From assembly GCF_963678635.1 (NCBI RefSeq), contig NC_087069.1:9757206-9817205 (forward strand): a stretch of DNA of 60,000 nucleotides, written 5' to 3'. Made by a program: the position numbers and the translations under genes. The DNA comes from Symsagittifera roscoffensis. Lineage: Eukaryota; Xenacoelomorpha; Acoela; Convolutidae. A model generated the notes under the pieces. That model had not been told where the DNA came from. It worked only from the letters and a program-made list of their open reading frames with translations, and did not search any database. This document shows, piece after piece, positions 12,698-23,376 of the stretch; the first letter of the stretch is position 1; each line of letters starts with the position of its first letter.

Positions 12698-12969
12698 GTT
12701 TCATTTTTGCTTCTTTCGGCCAACCTCTTTGGGATTTGAAAAGAGTTGAAATTCAAACTGACACGTTTAATTACTTCATCAAGTCCTTTCAATGAAATAC
12801 CAAAGAATAAAATTGGACCGTATTGAAGGCTCGTATCTGGTAAAGCTAGAAAATTCTCTATGCTTTCTACTGGTCTCGAATAGCTTTTGCAAAAATAAAT
12901 TATGGATGCAGTGGGAAATTTTGATTTTTTGAACTGTTCTTTTCCGCATAAAACAGAAACCAACTATTA

Positions 12970-14345
12970 CAGGGTGTTTCAAATAAACTGTAATTTTATA
13001 AAACGCTATAACTTTTTTTGAGAAGAGATAAATACAAAATTTTTATTGCACAAGATAGATAAGTGGCGGAGATTTGAATATCTGATAAAATTGTTTTATA
13101 AAAGATGCTGAAAGTGTCCGCCGTTTTGAGCAACACAGCTTTGTAATCTTTTCGTCAAATTTCTCAATGACCCTTCGATATTATCGGGCGTTATTGTATT
13201 TCGGGCATCTTCTACAGTTTGCATGAGTTGGTCAATACTTCGTGGATTCGCAACATGAACAATTTTCCCCAGATGACCCCACAGCCAAAAATCCAGGGGA
13301 TTCAGGTCCGGACTCTGAGGTGGCCAGGGTATAGGGGTTCGTCTACTTATAATTCTGTCGTTGAACTTTGTCCCAAGCCAACTGAGTACGCGTCCCGTGC
13401 AGTGACATGTGGCTCCGTCTTGCATAAACCATATGCGCCTCAAGTTTCGTCGTTCTCGAAGGACTGGCCAGAGGTCGTGTTCCAGCATGTTCAGATACGA
13501 AAACTGGTTCAGTGTTATTGGTCGTTGCTGTTCGTCTACGAACCAAAACGGGCCAAGAACAGCTCCTTGAAGGAAACCCATCCAGCACATCACTTTTTTT
13601 TTGCCCTGGTACTTGCACTACGCGTATTCTCTGGGGTTAACTAAACTCCATCTCTTATCGTTTTGAGAATTTGGAGAGCTGTCGAGCACCCACCACTTTT
13701 CGTCTGAGAAAATCACCCGTGATGTGAAATCTGCCGCTGTTTCAATCTTGCTCAAGCATCAGACACCAAAAGTAAGTCTCAAGCCGAAGTTCGTCTCTTT
13801 AATTTGGTGTGTTTTGAGCACTTTGTAGGGCTTCATTTTGGCAGCTCTCGCGACTCTCCAAGTTAATTCGCTTCATCGGTTCCTGGTAACCCCGTTCCTT
13901 TTCGATGCTGCCCTTGAAATTTCGATAACCCGCCTCTTTCTTGGAACCGTTTCCACACTCTGATAAACTGCGTAAGTTGAAGTGTTGATGCAACGCGTGG
14001 GGCAATGTAATATTCATTGATATATCTTCTCCGAACTTCAGTTGGGGATTCCTAAATTGCAAACAAACAAATGATCCGTTTTTCTTCGTTTACTGTGAAA
14101 ATCATTTCGTTGTTTTCATTATTTACGTATGAACAAATAGTTTAAAAAATTTTTTGTTGCGTGGAAGCGTGAAATAGTTGGAAAATCGCGGGTATTCACT
14201 ATCGAGTTCAATTCATCAACGCAGTTTTTGAGTTTTATCAAATCTCCGCCTGTTCTACATAATATCACCGAATTTGAAGTCGAACTGATCAACAGTTATG
14301 AAATGAGAAGCTTTTATAACATTACAGTTTATTTGAAACACCCTG
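12970..14345 (-). mobile_element. Complete Tc1/mariner-type transposon, inactive
   Basis: The ends are nearly perfect terminal inverted repeats of about 34 bp beginning CAGGGTGTTTCAAATAAACT, with one mismatch. A TA duplication flanks both sides (12968-12969 and 14346-14347), the hallmark of Tc1/mariner insertion. Length is 1376 bp. It encodes a full-length but broken transposase on the minus strand. Both ends are intact, so the element is complete in structure even though its protein is not. It sits inside an earlier insertion that itself split an old tandem duplication. Confidence 0.93.
13096..14105 (-). pseudogene. Tc1/mariner transposase pseudogene (DD41D type)
   Basis: This would be a DDE-family transposase that cuts and pastes its own transposon at TA sites in the nucleus. 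The start is ATG at 14103-14105 (MIFTVNEEKRIICLF), just inside the TIR. A helix-turn-helix region follows (VWKRFQERGG), then the catalytic domain with VIFSDEKWW (Asp codon 13702-13704), FMQDGATCH (Asp 13417-13419) and PPQSPDLNPLDFWLWG (Asp 13291-13293). Forty-one residues separate the second and third Asp, matching the DD41D (rosa-like) subgroup rather than DD34D mariner or DD34E Tc1. Breaks: stops at 14052-14054 (TAG), 13863-13865 (TAA), 13759-13761 (TGA) and 13618-13620 (TAG), plus a frame change between 13865 and 13761. The last 165 codons are open. The length of about 336 codons is normal for the family. It cannot make an active enzyme. Confidence 0.92.
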
Positions 14346-15011
14346 TAGTTTGCGGTATGGGTAAATGACAAGGACACAGGACGCATACACACACAAAACT
14401 TAATGGACATTTACGAGGGACAAAAAAAGAAAACAAGTAGATGCAAGGCATTTAGTTAGAAGAAAAGGATTAGCCAAATAATCAATTACTATTTTCTACA
14501 GCAGTTAGTCTTATTTTCTTTCGTTTTGAGGACAAGCAAGGTGTGAAACCATTTATCGTTTCCCGCCAAAATGTCTTCAACTTGTTTTTTTGTTGTTGAA
14601 AGTTTAGATCAGACCTTTCTCTTTGTCATTGATTAAAACACTTTCTTCAGTTTTATTTGGGTTGATCTTATAAATTGCTTCTCATAAAATGTTCGCTTTA
14701 CACATCATTTTGAAATTTAGCAAAAGTGAGTTCTGGTTAAATAAAAGACTTGAACCCAGTGAGTTAGTTCTACCTTCACGAGGGAACAGAAATTTGTTGA
14801 TGAAAAAATGTTCCGATAGTCAATTTGCTCTGAATAACAAAACTGTCCAAAGCATAAATTTTCTCACATTTTCTGCATAAGTCGGCGAAATAACCATTTA
14901 AATTAACTTTGAAGGTATAGAAAAATTTAATTTTTAGTGGTTCAAGAATTGCGATTTTTTTCAGTGCTTTTGGACTGCAAATCTGCTAGAAATGTTTCTA
15001 AACTAGTCGAA

Positions 15012-15440
15012 ATTTTGCTTTCCTTGCAGTTTTGTTGCAGAATTATAGAAACGTTTTCTCTTTGTTATCAAATAAACTCAATGAAGGCACAAACAACTTC
15101 AAAATGGAGACTAAAAATTTTTTCAGATATTGTTTAGTTATTGAAGTATTGATTAATTATTTTTCTTAACTATCATTTTTTTTTTCAAAAAAAAGACTTA
15201 TTTCGAAAACAATGACAAATTATTTAATAAGGTTTTTTTCCAGAAAAATTTCGACTTTATAACTAGCCATTTTTGAAGAATTTTTTATACATCATACATC
15301 ATCCGGCAGAATTGATTGTCTTGAGATCAAATTTAAAAAGATATTTCACTAGTGAATATTTTTCATAAATTTTTACGTTTAATGTTTGACAATTTGGGAT
15401 ATTTAACGCGCGATATACTCTGTTACTATTAAAGATACTA
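15012..15440 (+). repeat. Second old tandem duplication, unit 1, parts c+d
   Basis: Part c (15012-15145: TTTTGCTTTCCTTGCAGTTT, CTCAATGAAGGCACAAACAA) matches 16381-16512. Part d (15150-15440: TTCTTAACTATCATTTTTTT, ACTAGCCATTTTTGAAGAAT, TTGTCTTGAGATCAAATTTA, TTTAACGCGCGATATACT) matches 17622-17910. The parts are contiguous here but separated by about 1.1 kb in unit 2. Confidence 0.75.
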
Positions 15441-15469
15441 TTACTATTAGTCAGCAATTTTTTCCCTTT

Positions 15470-15712
15470 ATTTGATGATTATTTTAAAACTGAAGATTTG
15501 ATCATATTAGTTATGGACATACTGATAAACTAAGCATAAAAGCGAAAACAAAAGATTTTTCTTTCAAGGAATTTTTTCTGCGAAAAATTATTTCATTAAT
15601 ATTAAGATTTTGAGTTTTTCTCCTCTCTGAAAGTGAATTTTTTTTTTGTTTATTTGTTCAGAGAAAAAAATAAAATCACAAATAACTTATGCAAAAATAT
15701 CACTTCCAATCA
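15470..15712 (+). repeat. Second old tandem duplication, unit 2, part a
   Basis: Aligns with 12262-12500. It begins TTTGATGATTATTTTAAAACTG directly after part d of unit 1, as expected for a head-to-tail duplication, and stops abruptly at CCAATCA. Confidence 0.75.
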
Positions 15713-16195
15713 ATTGCTTCATTATATCTAACTATTTGGCCAGGTGGTTCAAAGTTTACTGTCTCAGCCTAATTTGTGAAACTGTCCTGTGATCAGTAAA
15801 ACAACAGTTCAATAAAGAAAGAAATAATATACCAAATACAAACATTTAGCGATTAGAGGATATTAATACTTAAATTATTTGCGGTCGAATGTTTGCTTTA
15901 TCACTTTTATTCAGTGAGTGGAGTGGAGTATGAAACAATCCGAAACTAAAAACACCAAATCTGACGAACTTTTTCACATTATCTGAAAATCATAAGAATG
16001 ATTAAGCTGCAAATTAAATTAAAATGCCCGCTGAATGTTTTTCATGATTTTTAATGTATTGAAATTAACCAAATTTTTTTGGGAAGTTTTCAGTTTTCCA
16101 ATAACGCGATATTTAAACAGCTGGCTTACTGTTTAGAAAAAACTTTCAACAAGTTAGCTGAATACATTTAAAGGGTAATTAGAAATGCTACTCAT
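15713..16195 (+). mobile_element. Insertion of about 480 bp in unit 2; SINE-like segment at its start
   Basis: This is absent from the matching position in unit 1 (about 12509). Its first 110 bp hold TGGCCAGGTGG (15737-15747), a good match to an RNA polymerase III A box, and AGTTCAATAAA (15806-15815), a weak B box, followed by an A-rich AATAAAGAAAGAAATAATAT tail. That arrangement suggests a tRNA-derived SINE fragment, but the B box is poor, the remaining 370 bp are unexplained and no convincing target duplication was found. Confidence 0.35.
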
Positions 16196-16512
16196 ACTTT
16201 TCACTTCAAAGCAGACAGAAAAAAATTTCAAAAAATTGTTTTTTTTTCTTCAAATGAAAAAAAAAACACTCATTTTTTTGCAATTTTTTAAATGATATTA
16301 AAGTGTTCAACAAGAAGTTACTTTGTTTTCTAAGGATATCAAAAAACTCGAAGTGTTGCCCGTATATTGACAAGCCTGTTTTGCTTTCCTTGCAGTTTTG
16401 TGGCAGAATTATAATAATTTTTCTCTTTGTTATGAAATATACTCAATGAAGGCACAAACAACTTCAAAATTGAGACTAAAAGTTTTTTGAGATGTTGTTT
16501 ATCTAATGAAGT
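16196..16512 (+). repeat. Second old tandem duplication, unit 2, parts b+c
   Basis: CTTTTCACTTCAAAGCAGAC to AAGCCTG matches 12517-12697; the following TTTTGCTTTCCTTGCAGTTT to ATCTAATGAAGTAG matches 15012-15145. The direct b/c junction at about 16381 is the empty-site evidence for the insertion in unit 1. Confidence 0.75.
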
Positions 16513-16514
16513 AG

Positions 16515-17621
16515 TTGATGTGAGCAGTTATCTTATAAAAAGGTAAAGGAAGGTTAGGGGTTGGGGAGGCCAACATGCGTAACTTTGTCGGTATATAACC
16601 TATTTTATTCTTTTCCTTTTGCTTCTCAAAGTAAAAGTATAACAACTCAGTTAGAAGTTTGATTTCGTTAACTTACATTTTTTCAAGAAACTTTTTAAAT
16701 ACTGTTCCGACAACTTTGTCGCGTCAAGAAGGAAATATGATTTATAATCAGTTTTTTTCTGCCTGGAAAATTTCAAAAAACGCTAGAAGAGCCTACAGAG
16801 TAGGATCTGATAGGGTAAAAAACATTTTGTTGGAGCAACTCGTGCTACTTGGAAGCAAAAATTGCAACTTGTCATTTTAAACAATGCGATAAAAAGTGAG
16901 AAATTAGTTTTCTGTTCAATTCAATGGTTATAAATATGATTTTTTTTACTATTTGTTTTGTTATGCTCACAACTTTTCTTTTTGTTCCAAACACTTTGCC
17001 AATTATGAAGGAACTATGCCGTAGCTTGTATTTTTTCCAGTTAATTTGAAAGCAATGCTTTGGTTTCAAAAAAGTTATTAAAAGCTTTGAGAAAAACCAG
17101 TTTGAAATTTTTCGTTTTTAAGAATTACGATTGACAAAACAGAAACAAAAAAATTGAATTCTAAGTATACTTTTTCTTAACTTTTGTAGGACAATTGAAG
17201 AAAGGTTGGAATGTTTGTACTTGGGTTTGTGTTTTCATTCAATTTTTGTTTTTTTAACTAAGCAATTTTGACAGCGTTGTTTTTTTTTTTCATTTTACCT
17301 CAAAGATATTGTTGCTTTGAGCTCAAGTGCAACAAGACGTTTGTTTGTGATCAGTTTTCAAATTATATCTTTTGTTACATTCAAAAAATTGTGGGGATTC
17401 AATGAGACGAAAAAATTTGTTTAAAAAAATGGAAGTTTTCTCATTTTCTCGAACAATTTATAAGATAAAAATTTATTTGAAAAGCTTGTGATCGACAACT
17501 GACGGTAGTCAGAAATTTCAAGGCTTTGTCCTGATTTTGATCTGTCTTGTTTCAAGCCAGCTAGTATTTTCATTAGACAGCTTTGAAATTAAAATGTTTG
17601 CCTTTAATGAAAAAAAAACAG
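16515..17621. mobile_element. Insertion of about 1.1 kb between parts c and d of unit 2
   Basis: This segment has no counterpart between c and d of unit 1, where GAAGTATTGATTAATTATTT is continuous. It contains a hairpin-family copy at 17515-17570 (AAGGCTTTGTCCTGAT ... AAGCCAGCTAG). No transposase or clear TIR was found, so the element type is unknown. Confidence 0.5.
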
Positions 17622-17910
17622 TTTTGCTTAATTATTTTTCTTACTATCATTTTTTTTTTCAAAAAAAAAATGACTTATTTCGAAAAGAATGACAAAATAT
17701 TTGTTAATAAGGTTTTTTTCTCGATGAATTTCGACTTTATGACTAGCCATTTTTGAAGAATTTTTTCTACATCATCCGACAGATTTGATTGTCTTGAGAT
17801 CAAATTTAAAAAGATATTGCACTAGTGATTATTTTTCATAAAGTTTTACGTTTAAAGTTTGCCAATTTGGGATTTTTAACGCGCGATATACTTTGTGCTA
17901 TTAACGCATG
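17622..17910 (+). repeat. Second old tandem duplication, unit 2, part d
   Basis: Aligns closely with 15152-15440, sharing ACTAGCCATTTTTGAAGAAT, TTGTCTTGAGATCAAATTTA and TTTAACGCGCGATATACT. It ends the duplicated block. Confidence 0.75.
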
Positions 17911-20534
17911 AGCAAGACTAAAACCGTGTCAATTGAAATGAGGCTTTCTAATTGGTACATTGAATACTTTGCTAAATGCGAAATATTTCACTTTGTACTT
18001 TACACAGCGTGAGGGGGGGGGGGCTGATTTAAAACAAAAAACACCTTAAAAATTTTTTTGATTTTTTTTTTCATTTTTGGTGTTATCTTCATCAATTTTT
18101 TGTAAAAGCGAACACTAGTCCATAAATCTTAAAAGCAGTCGAAACATTCAGGGCTTCGCCCTGATCCGAGAAGTGTTGTCTTATTTTGACTATCTTTTTT
18201 CCAATCGTTGTGTTCGGAAGTTTCTGTGGTAACTGCACAGCAACCGACTAGTATCCTTGTTTGATTTTGGTTAATCTCCGCAAAAAGGTGGAGTTATGCG
18301 TTTTCCTTCTTGATTTTAATCTGCATCGATTGTTGAAATATTTTCTTCGACCGACAAAGGAAAAATTATTGACTAAGGAAAACGCAGCAAGTTTATTGTT
18401 CTTCGCTGTCACTTTTGAACAAAAACAACAAACAAAAAGAAACACAAACCGCTCGAAATTTAGCCTGCCCATATTTTAAATTTGCATAATCTATCAATCC
18501 TCAAAACCAAATCAGTAAGTGAGTTTGCGCGTGCCGCTGTGATAGATTTTACAATGGTATAAGCCTGCTCTTAACATACCAATTGGGAATTGAAATTAAA
18601 TGACAGAATAGTCCTTTGAGCTTTAAAAAAGGTATCAAAAAGCAATATCGAAATTGTGTTCTTTTGTTTTCTTGCTCAAAAAAGACGTTTCATGGTTGCA
18701 AATTTTGTTTATTTTTTATTGCAAAAGTGTGTTTATTTTTACTTTGATAATCGTTTAGATTACCTCAACAGACGCGTTGCTCTTTCTGTCGTTCAAAATT
18801 TATACCGTTTTTTTTTCGCCATTGGCATATTAAGCAGTTTTTTGAAAAAATAAAATATAGCTACAATACCTTAGTATTATACGCTAGCAAATAAAAAATA
18901 AAAAAGTACAATTTTGCTCCTGGTAGAAAAAAATCTTGTGGTTGGTCAGCTTTTTCAGACGTATCTTGTTCATCGTATTTTCGATTAATTATTTAAAGTC
19001 AAGTTTTCCGTCTAAAATTTGTCCTCTTATCTTAAATTGAAAACCTGTTTTCAACTCTGATCTTATTTGTGATTCATGTACAGATACTTTATTTTCCCAT
19101 TGACCATCTCAGATCTGGAAGAATTATTTATTCTTTTGACTGTAAAAAAAATTCTTACAAATATTTAATAAGCAGTCCATTAATGTTTACAATTAGTTGC
19201 TTCCAGGCGAATCAAAAACTGCGCTCTTTAATAATTTTTCACAAATAAAAAAACTACGATTTTTACTTGCAATATCATCTATCGGTGTTACGCTTATAAC
19301 TGTAGATTTTGTTTATTACCAGTTATCTTACTTGCTTTTTTTGCTTCAGATTCTTCGCCTTCCAATGACAACAAACAGTCAACCACTGTCTCAATTCCTG
19401 GAAATCGAAAACCTCTCTTGGTTACACTAATAATCTTGTCAACAAATAAAGACCATTTCTACCCAATTTTTACCTTGTAAACCTTGTTTACAGAACTACG
19501 TTTAAAATTGGAAGTCAAGTTTGGTAAACAAATTGTTTACTGTCAGCATCAAAATGCGATTGGCGACCGGAAGTGTAGGTCGCAGTGAGAATTCGCGAGG
19601 ACACGGGGGAGTTAAAAGTGCCCCCAGTTTAGTTTTGCCCATTCAGTTTTTCCCCCTTTGTCATCTTTTCAGTGTGACCTCAAAGTTACCTGTGGTGTCG
19701 TACATAACACTGCTGTTTCTGCTTCTCCAATCAGGTATGGTGTTGCGTTGCTTTTCAATTTGCAATCCAAATAATAAACTCTCATTTAAAAGGCGTTTCA
19801 TCAAAATTCCGGTGCTAAATACTCTCAACATTTCGTCTTCTGCAAAAATAAATGTTTGTTTTATACACAAAGGGACAATTTTTACAGGAGTCGGAACATT
19901 CGGATTATTTCTATCGCTCTGATAGTGGGAAAATGAACACGACCATGGCAACAGAAATGGACCCTAAACAATGATAAATAAATTAAAATACCAGAGGAAC
20001 GTTGTTGACAAATGGATCGAGAGTCAAAAAAAAGATCTAGGTTATCTGACTGATACATTGAAAAGTTACTCCGTAGTTATATTGAAAAAGTTAAAAAGTA
20101 ATAAAACGTAGTCATGCCGACCAAACCATAGATGCGCAAAAAAATTACCATTATTTTGGTCGTTCGAGACAAGTGGTACATCATAATGAAACAGTTTCAA
20201 ATTAGAATTTGGATTTCAAAACCCTTTTTTTCTGCGTAAAACAGTTTCGTCGACAAAACGGCTAAATAACAGCAGAAATGATTACAAGGCAGGTAAAAAA
20301 TTTGTGGATGAATCTTAATTTTTTCTAAGTTGCGGTAATTTTTTGCTTATTTGAAGCTAAATGATGATTCTTGGCCAAAGTTTTTGCCAAGAAGAAGTTC
20401 GCTTTTTTCGAATTTTTTGCTTTTTAACTAAACCACCTCGTAATGATAGTTTTGCGACTATAGGTTGCATGCACAAATTGTTGCCATACCGCATCATTTA
20501 ACTCAACTCATATTGTTTTTTATGTTGCTTGTTT
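17911..20534. other. Intergenic DNA; one possible short exon
   Basis: Holds a hairpin-family repeat (18110-18251) and a run of ten Gs at about 18013. A GC-richer stretch (19554-19734) begins with ATG in the context CATCAAAATG, the same context as the FN3 gene start. It encodes about 60 residues ending in a hydrophobic segment (YITLLFLLLQ) just before a possible GTATGG donor in phase 1. I do not recognise it, and rate a real first exon at about one in five. Confidence 0.35.
18110..18251 (+). repeat. Hairpin-type dispersed repeat (CAGGGCTTCGCCCTG), longest copy
   Basis: It runs GCGAACACTAGTCC, then a perfect hairpin CAGGGCTTCGCCCTG (about 18149-18163), then a second small hairpin CTGTGGTAACTGCACAG, then CAACCGACTAG. 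Related copies lie at 17515-17570, 47930-48050 and 52195-52395, with end-only relatives at 7485-7530 and 57135-57185. A hairpin followed by CTAG resembles a Helitron 3' end, but homology beyond CTAG between two copies argues against a simple terminus. Confidence 0.55.
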
Positions 20535-20905
20535 TTTGATTCGTTCTTCGTATTTCTGCCTCGTTTCGGTTCTGAGGTAAATCTATTTCGGGTAGCTGGC
20601 TGATTAACAACATTTCATTTCATACGTAAATTAACCGTAATTATTGGAAATTACTAGTCAACAAAGAAAATCAAATTGACAGATTTTCGGTCTTCAAAAC
20701 CAGATTTCAATGCCATAAATTACGCAAAATGAAACATTAATAAATCAATACTGAAATAGCACCTGAACAACTTGTGAATTTTTTTTTTCGGATTATCAGT
20801 TTTTGACTTTTCTCACACACTGTTCTTCGTTCACCAGAAAATTTAATTGTTAGGACGTTGGGTTTTCTCGCTATGAATTCTAGAGAAAGCATTCTCGTCC
20901 CCCAT
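20535..20905 (+). repeat. Dispersed repeat R1, copy 1
   Basis: Same-orientation relative of 59575-59910. They share CCTCGTTTCGG-TCTGAGGTA, TTCATACGTAAA-TAACCGTAAT, AAGTCAACAAAGAA, TCAATGCCATAAA-TACGCAAAA and CACACACTGTTCTTCGTTCA. No reading frame is conserved between the copies, so a non-coding element is likely. The right boundary falls near the GAATTCTAG(A/C)GA block. Confidence 0.75.
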
Positions 20906-21082
20906 CGGAGCAAGAACAGCAAAAAAAAACGGTTAAAAACGTCAAATGGGTTTATAGCTTTTCGGTTTTACATGTATGAAGTCAGGGTACGTAGAGATTT
21001 GAGCCTGCGCCAACTGGCAAGTCTGTATACAGCACATTTAGAATATTCCGCTAGGCCAACTGGCCATTCATTTAGTTTTTAA
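20906..21082 (+). other. Possible coding island after repeat R1
   Basis: A GC-richer stretch continues the frame from the repeat edge to a stop at 21080-21082. It encodes a basic peptide with KKKRLKTSNGFIAFRFYM, then a charged, helix-like stretch. The NGFIAFR string recalls the start of fungal mating-type alpha boxes, but this is a short, single-motif resemblance and may be chance. There is no clear splice site and the copy at 59.9 kb does not share it. Confidence 0.18.
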
Positions 21083-22060
21083 CTTGTTCATTTTATTCAA
21101 TTAGCGATGCAACAATTGATATATATTTTTTATCTTTGTTCGTATAAAAACTCTACTTGTGAGTGTGTGCGACAAATAATTTCTTAATTTTTTTAACAAA
21201 AAAAATGCGCAATTGTCTCTTGCAAAAAATCTCTCGCAAATAAGCGCCGAATCACCCAAATATTCATTTACCAATGCTTACGTTTGGTTTTGAAATTCAT
21301 TCATACCTGGTTTCCAAAATTCATCAAAAATTCAGTTATGCTCAGTTTTAGAATCAATTGAATTGATTTTGATTATACAAGAAATCAGCAGTCATTTTGC
21401 TTTTTGGTAAAAAAAATTATTTGTTTTTTGTTTTTGTGCAAAATTTTTGTATGTCGCTTGATTAAAAAAAAATTAATAATTTTCGACGTTTTAAGATTTT
21501 GTTTGCTGAGAAGTTTTTCTTGAGTCTGAACATATTTAGTGGTAGTAGAAAATTGGAAACCCGCATTGAAAAACTTAAAAATATATTTTAAACAGATTTT
21601 TTTTGCCGAAAAAACTGACTTGCGGTAGCCCGTTTAGTTATGGAAAACGATTTAGAATGAAAAATAATAATAATTTTACGGTAGCAACAAAATAGATTTT
21701 GTTGCACAACAAATCGGTTTGAAGGAATTTTTGGAAGGAAGTGATATCCATCATTTTACAAACGAAAATGATTTAACTGAACTATTGTTGTTGTTTCAAA
21801 GCTCGAGCAAACTTTTAAGATCAAATGAGTTATTCATGAGTGCTACAAAGAAAATGAAACTTTCGATGAGAGACTTTTTGCAGATTTCTGAGTTTAAGGG
21901 AATCAGTTTTGATTTTTGGCGCATTTAATGGCTCCCTCGGTGATGAAAAATAAATTTATTCTGAAATTCTTCTATGGTCATTTCCATTAGCAACATTCTA
22001 TGTGCAATTTTGTTAAGCAAATAAACATATACTTGAAAAACTCAATTTAGACTAACTATC

Positions 22061-22165
22061 AGCTCATGAAAAGAAGAAAAACGAACTTAGGCAGAAAAAA
22101 ACTTCTGCGACGCTACGGTGCTGAAGTTTTTTGCCTAAGTTCTTTTTTTTTACTTTCCATGAGCT
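22061..22165. other. Long imperfect hairpin (105 bp)
   Basis: Two arms of about 43 nt (AGCTCATG ... GAACTTAGGCAGAAAAAAAC and its near-complement) flank a 17-nt loop with the core GACGCTACGGTG. Mismatches are limited to A/T homopolymer-length differences. It could be a minimal foldback element or a transcribed hairpin RNA; sequence alone does not decide. Confidence 0.8.
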
Positions 22166-23196
22166 CAAATTATGTCCATGACCACATTTTTAATTGGTCT
22201 ACGTAAAACAAAATTCTTTTGGTAAAAAATGCATAGAAAAAAATCCCCGCCTCAATAAATTTGTCGATAGATCCCCGATTCCGATGAAAGTTTTTGAAAA
22301 CTAGACTTTGAGTGCAAATATTGATCGGATTGATCAAACTCCTAAAAAGATTGGAAAATCCATCTAGCAAGATCCATCTTGCCCCCTCCATCTTGCAAGA
22401 TCTTGCATGATAACCCTCTTTTCAAGAATCTTGCAAGATCTTGAAAAATAACCTCCCTTGATCGACTAGGGCCTCTTTTAGTCTGAATCAATTAACTTTT
22501 ATCTAAAACTAAGCAAAAAATACCCAATGTTATGTCTTCGTTCTATTTTCGTTTAATCAACGCAATTTCAGTCCTTTTTTCTGTTCTGATCGCTTTATTA
22601 GCTCAATTTTGATCTTTTTCCCTCTTTTTTCTATTAAATTGCGAAAAGGGGAGGATTTGCTTTTTCCAATTAGATCCATCGTCTAGACGCCTGATAAATT
22701 CAGTTTGACATCCCGGGAACAAAAGAGTTCCATTTTAAATTCATTCGCTAAGATATTTTTGTCTCCAAACACCATTACATTGAAAAAAGTGACCATTTTA
22801 AGCCGCAATAAACAAAAATAAAACAAATGTAATGAAAATAAACTGGTTTGTTAAATCACCGGGGTAAATTAGATTAGTATTCCAAAAATAAAAGCAAAAA
22901 TATCCCCAAAAATTAGTCTCAATCCTCCAATTGGATCAACTAAATGACGCGTGTAATTCACAATGTGGGAATTACTTTAACGCTAAGTCGGGTTTAGTAG
23001 ATGCTTCAAGATTCTTTCAATTCTAACCCCCCAAATCAGAAGTTTTTTTTGGGGGAACCTAAAACATTTCCTGAATCGTGAATTGCAAATAGTCATAGCT
23101 CGGATAAAACAATTAGTCCTTTTTAACTAAGTATTTCAGGTATTGATTTCTAGAGTTGAATAATATGATCAAAATAGGGCATTTTCTGAAAACTTT
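22166..23196. other. Intergenic DNA with a small TCTTGCAAGA palindrome patch
   Basis: 22365-22450 holds several TCTTGCAAGATC motifs of the same kind as the island at 35.4-36.3 kb. A small CCCCCCAAA / TTTGGGGG hairpin lies at 23028-23055. No gene is seen. Confidence 0.55.
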
Positions 23197-23376
23197 AATT
23201 ATTTTATAGTATATTATATTACATTATATTATATTTTATTATATAATAATATATTATATTATTTTATATTATAATATTCTATATTATATTATAATATAGT
23301 ATATTATTTTATATTATATTATCTTATATTATATTATATTATAAAAAATTATAAACTATTATATTTTATTATATAT
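23197..23376. repeat. ATTAT-type satellite
   Basis: About 180 bp of slipped TATAT/ATTAT pentamers (TATTATATTATATTTTATTA and variants) containing only A and T apart from two or three Cs or Gs. Confidence 0.9.

Larger units (their letters stand above)
12698..15011. mobile_element. Insertion between parts b and c of unit 1 (contains a mariner)
   Basis: In unit 2 the b/c junction is intact (AAGCCTG followed directly by TTTTGCTTTCC at about 16381). In unit 1 these two landmarks are about 2.3 kb apart. Removing the 1376-bp mariner leaves about 0.94 kb of earlier insert. A 112-codon frame on the minus strand (12625-12963) crosses the b part and this insert and ends beside the mariner; I do not recognise it. 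No clear TIRs were found for the outer insert. Confidence 0.5.

Noticed and set aside
12625-12963. 112-codon minus-strand frame as a host gene
   Set aside because: It begins next to the mariner TIR, stops occur immediately upstream when the mariner is removed, and its 3' part is repeat sequence.
13219-13644. 141-codon plus-strand frame
   Set aside because: Antisense shadow of the transposase catalytic domain.
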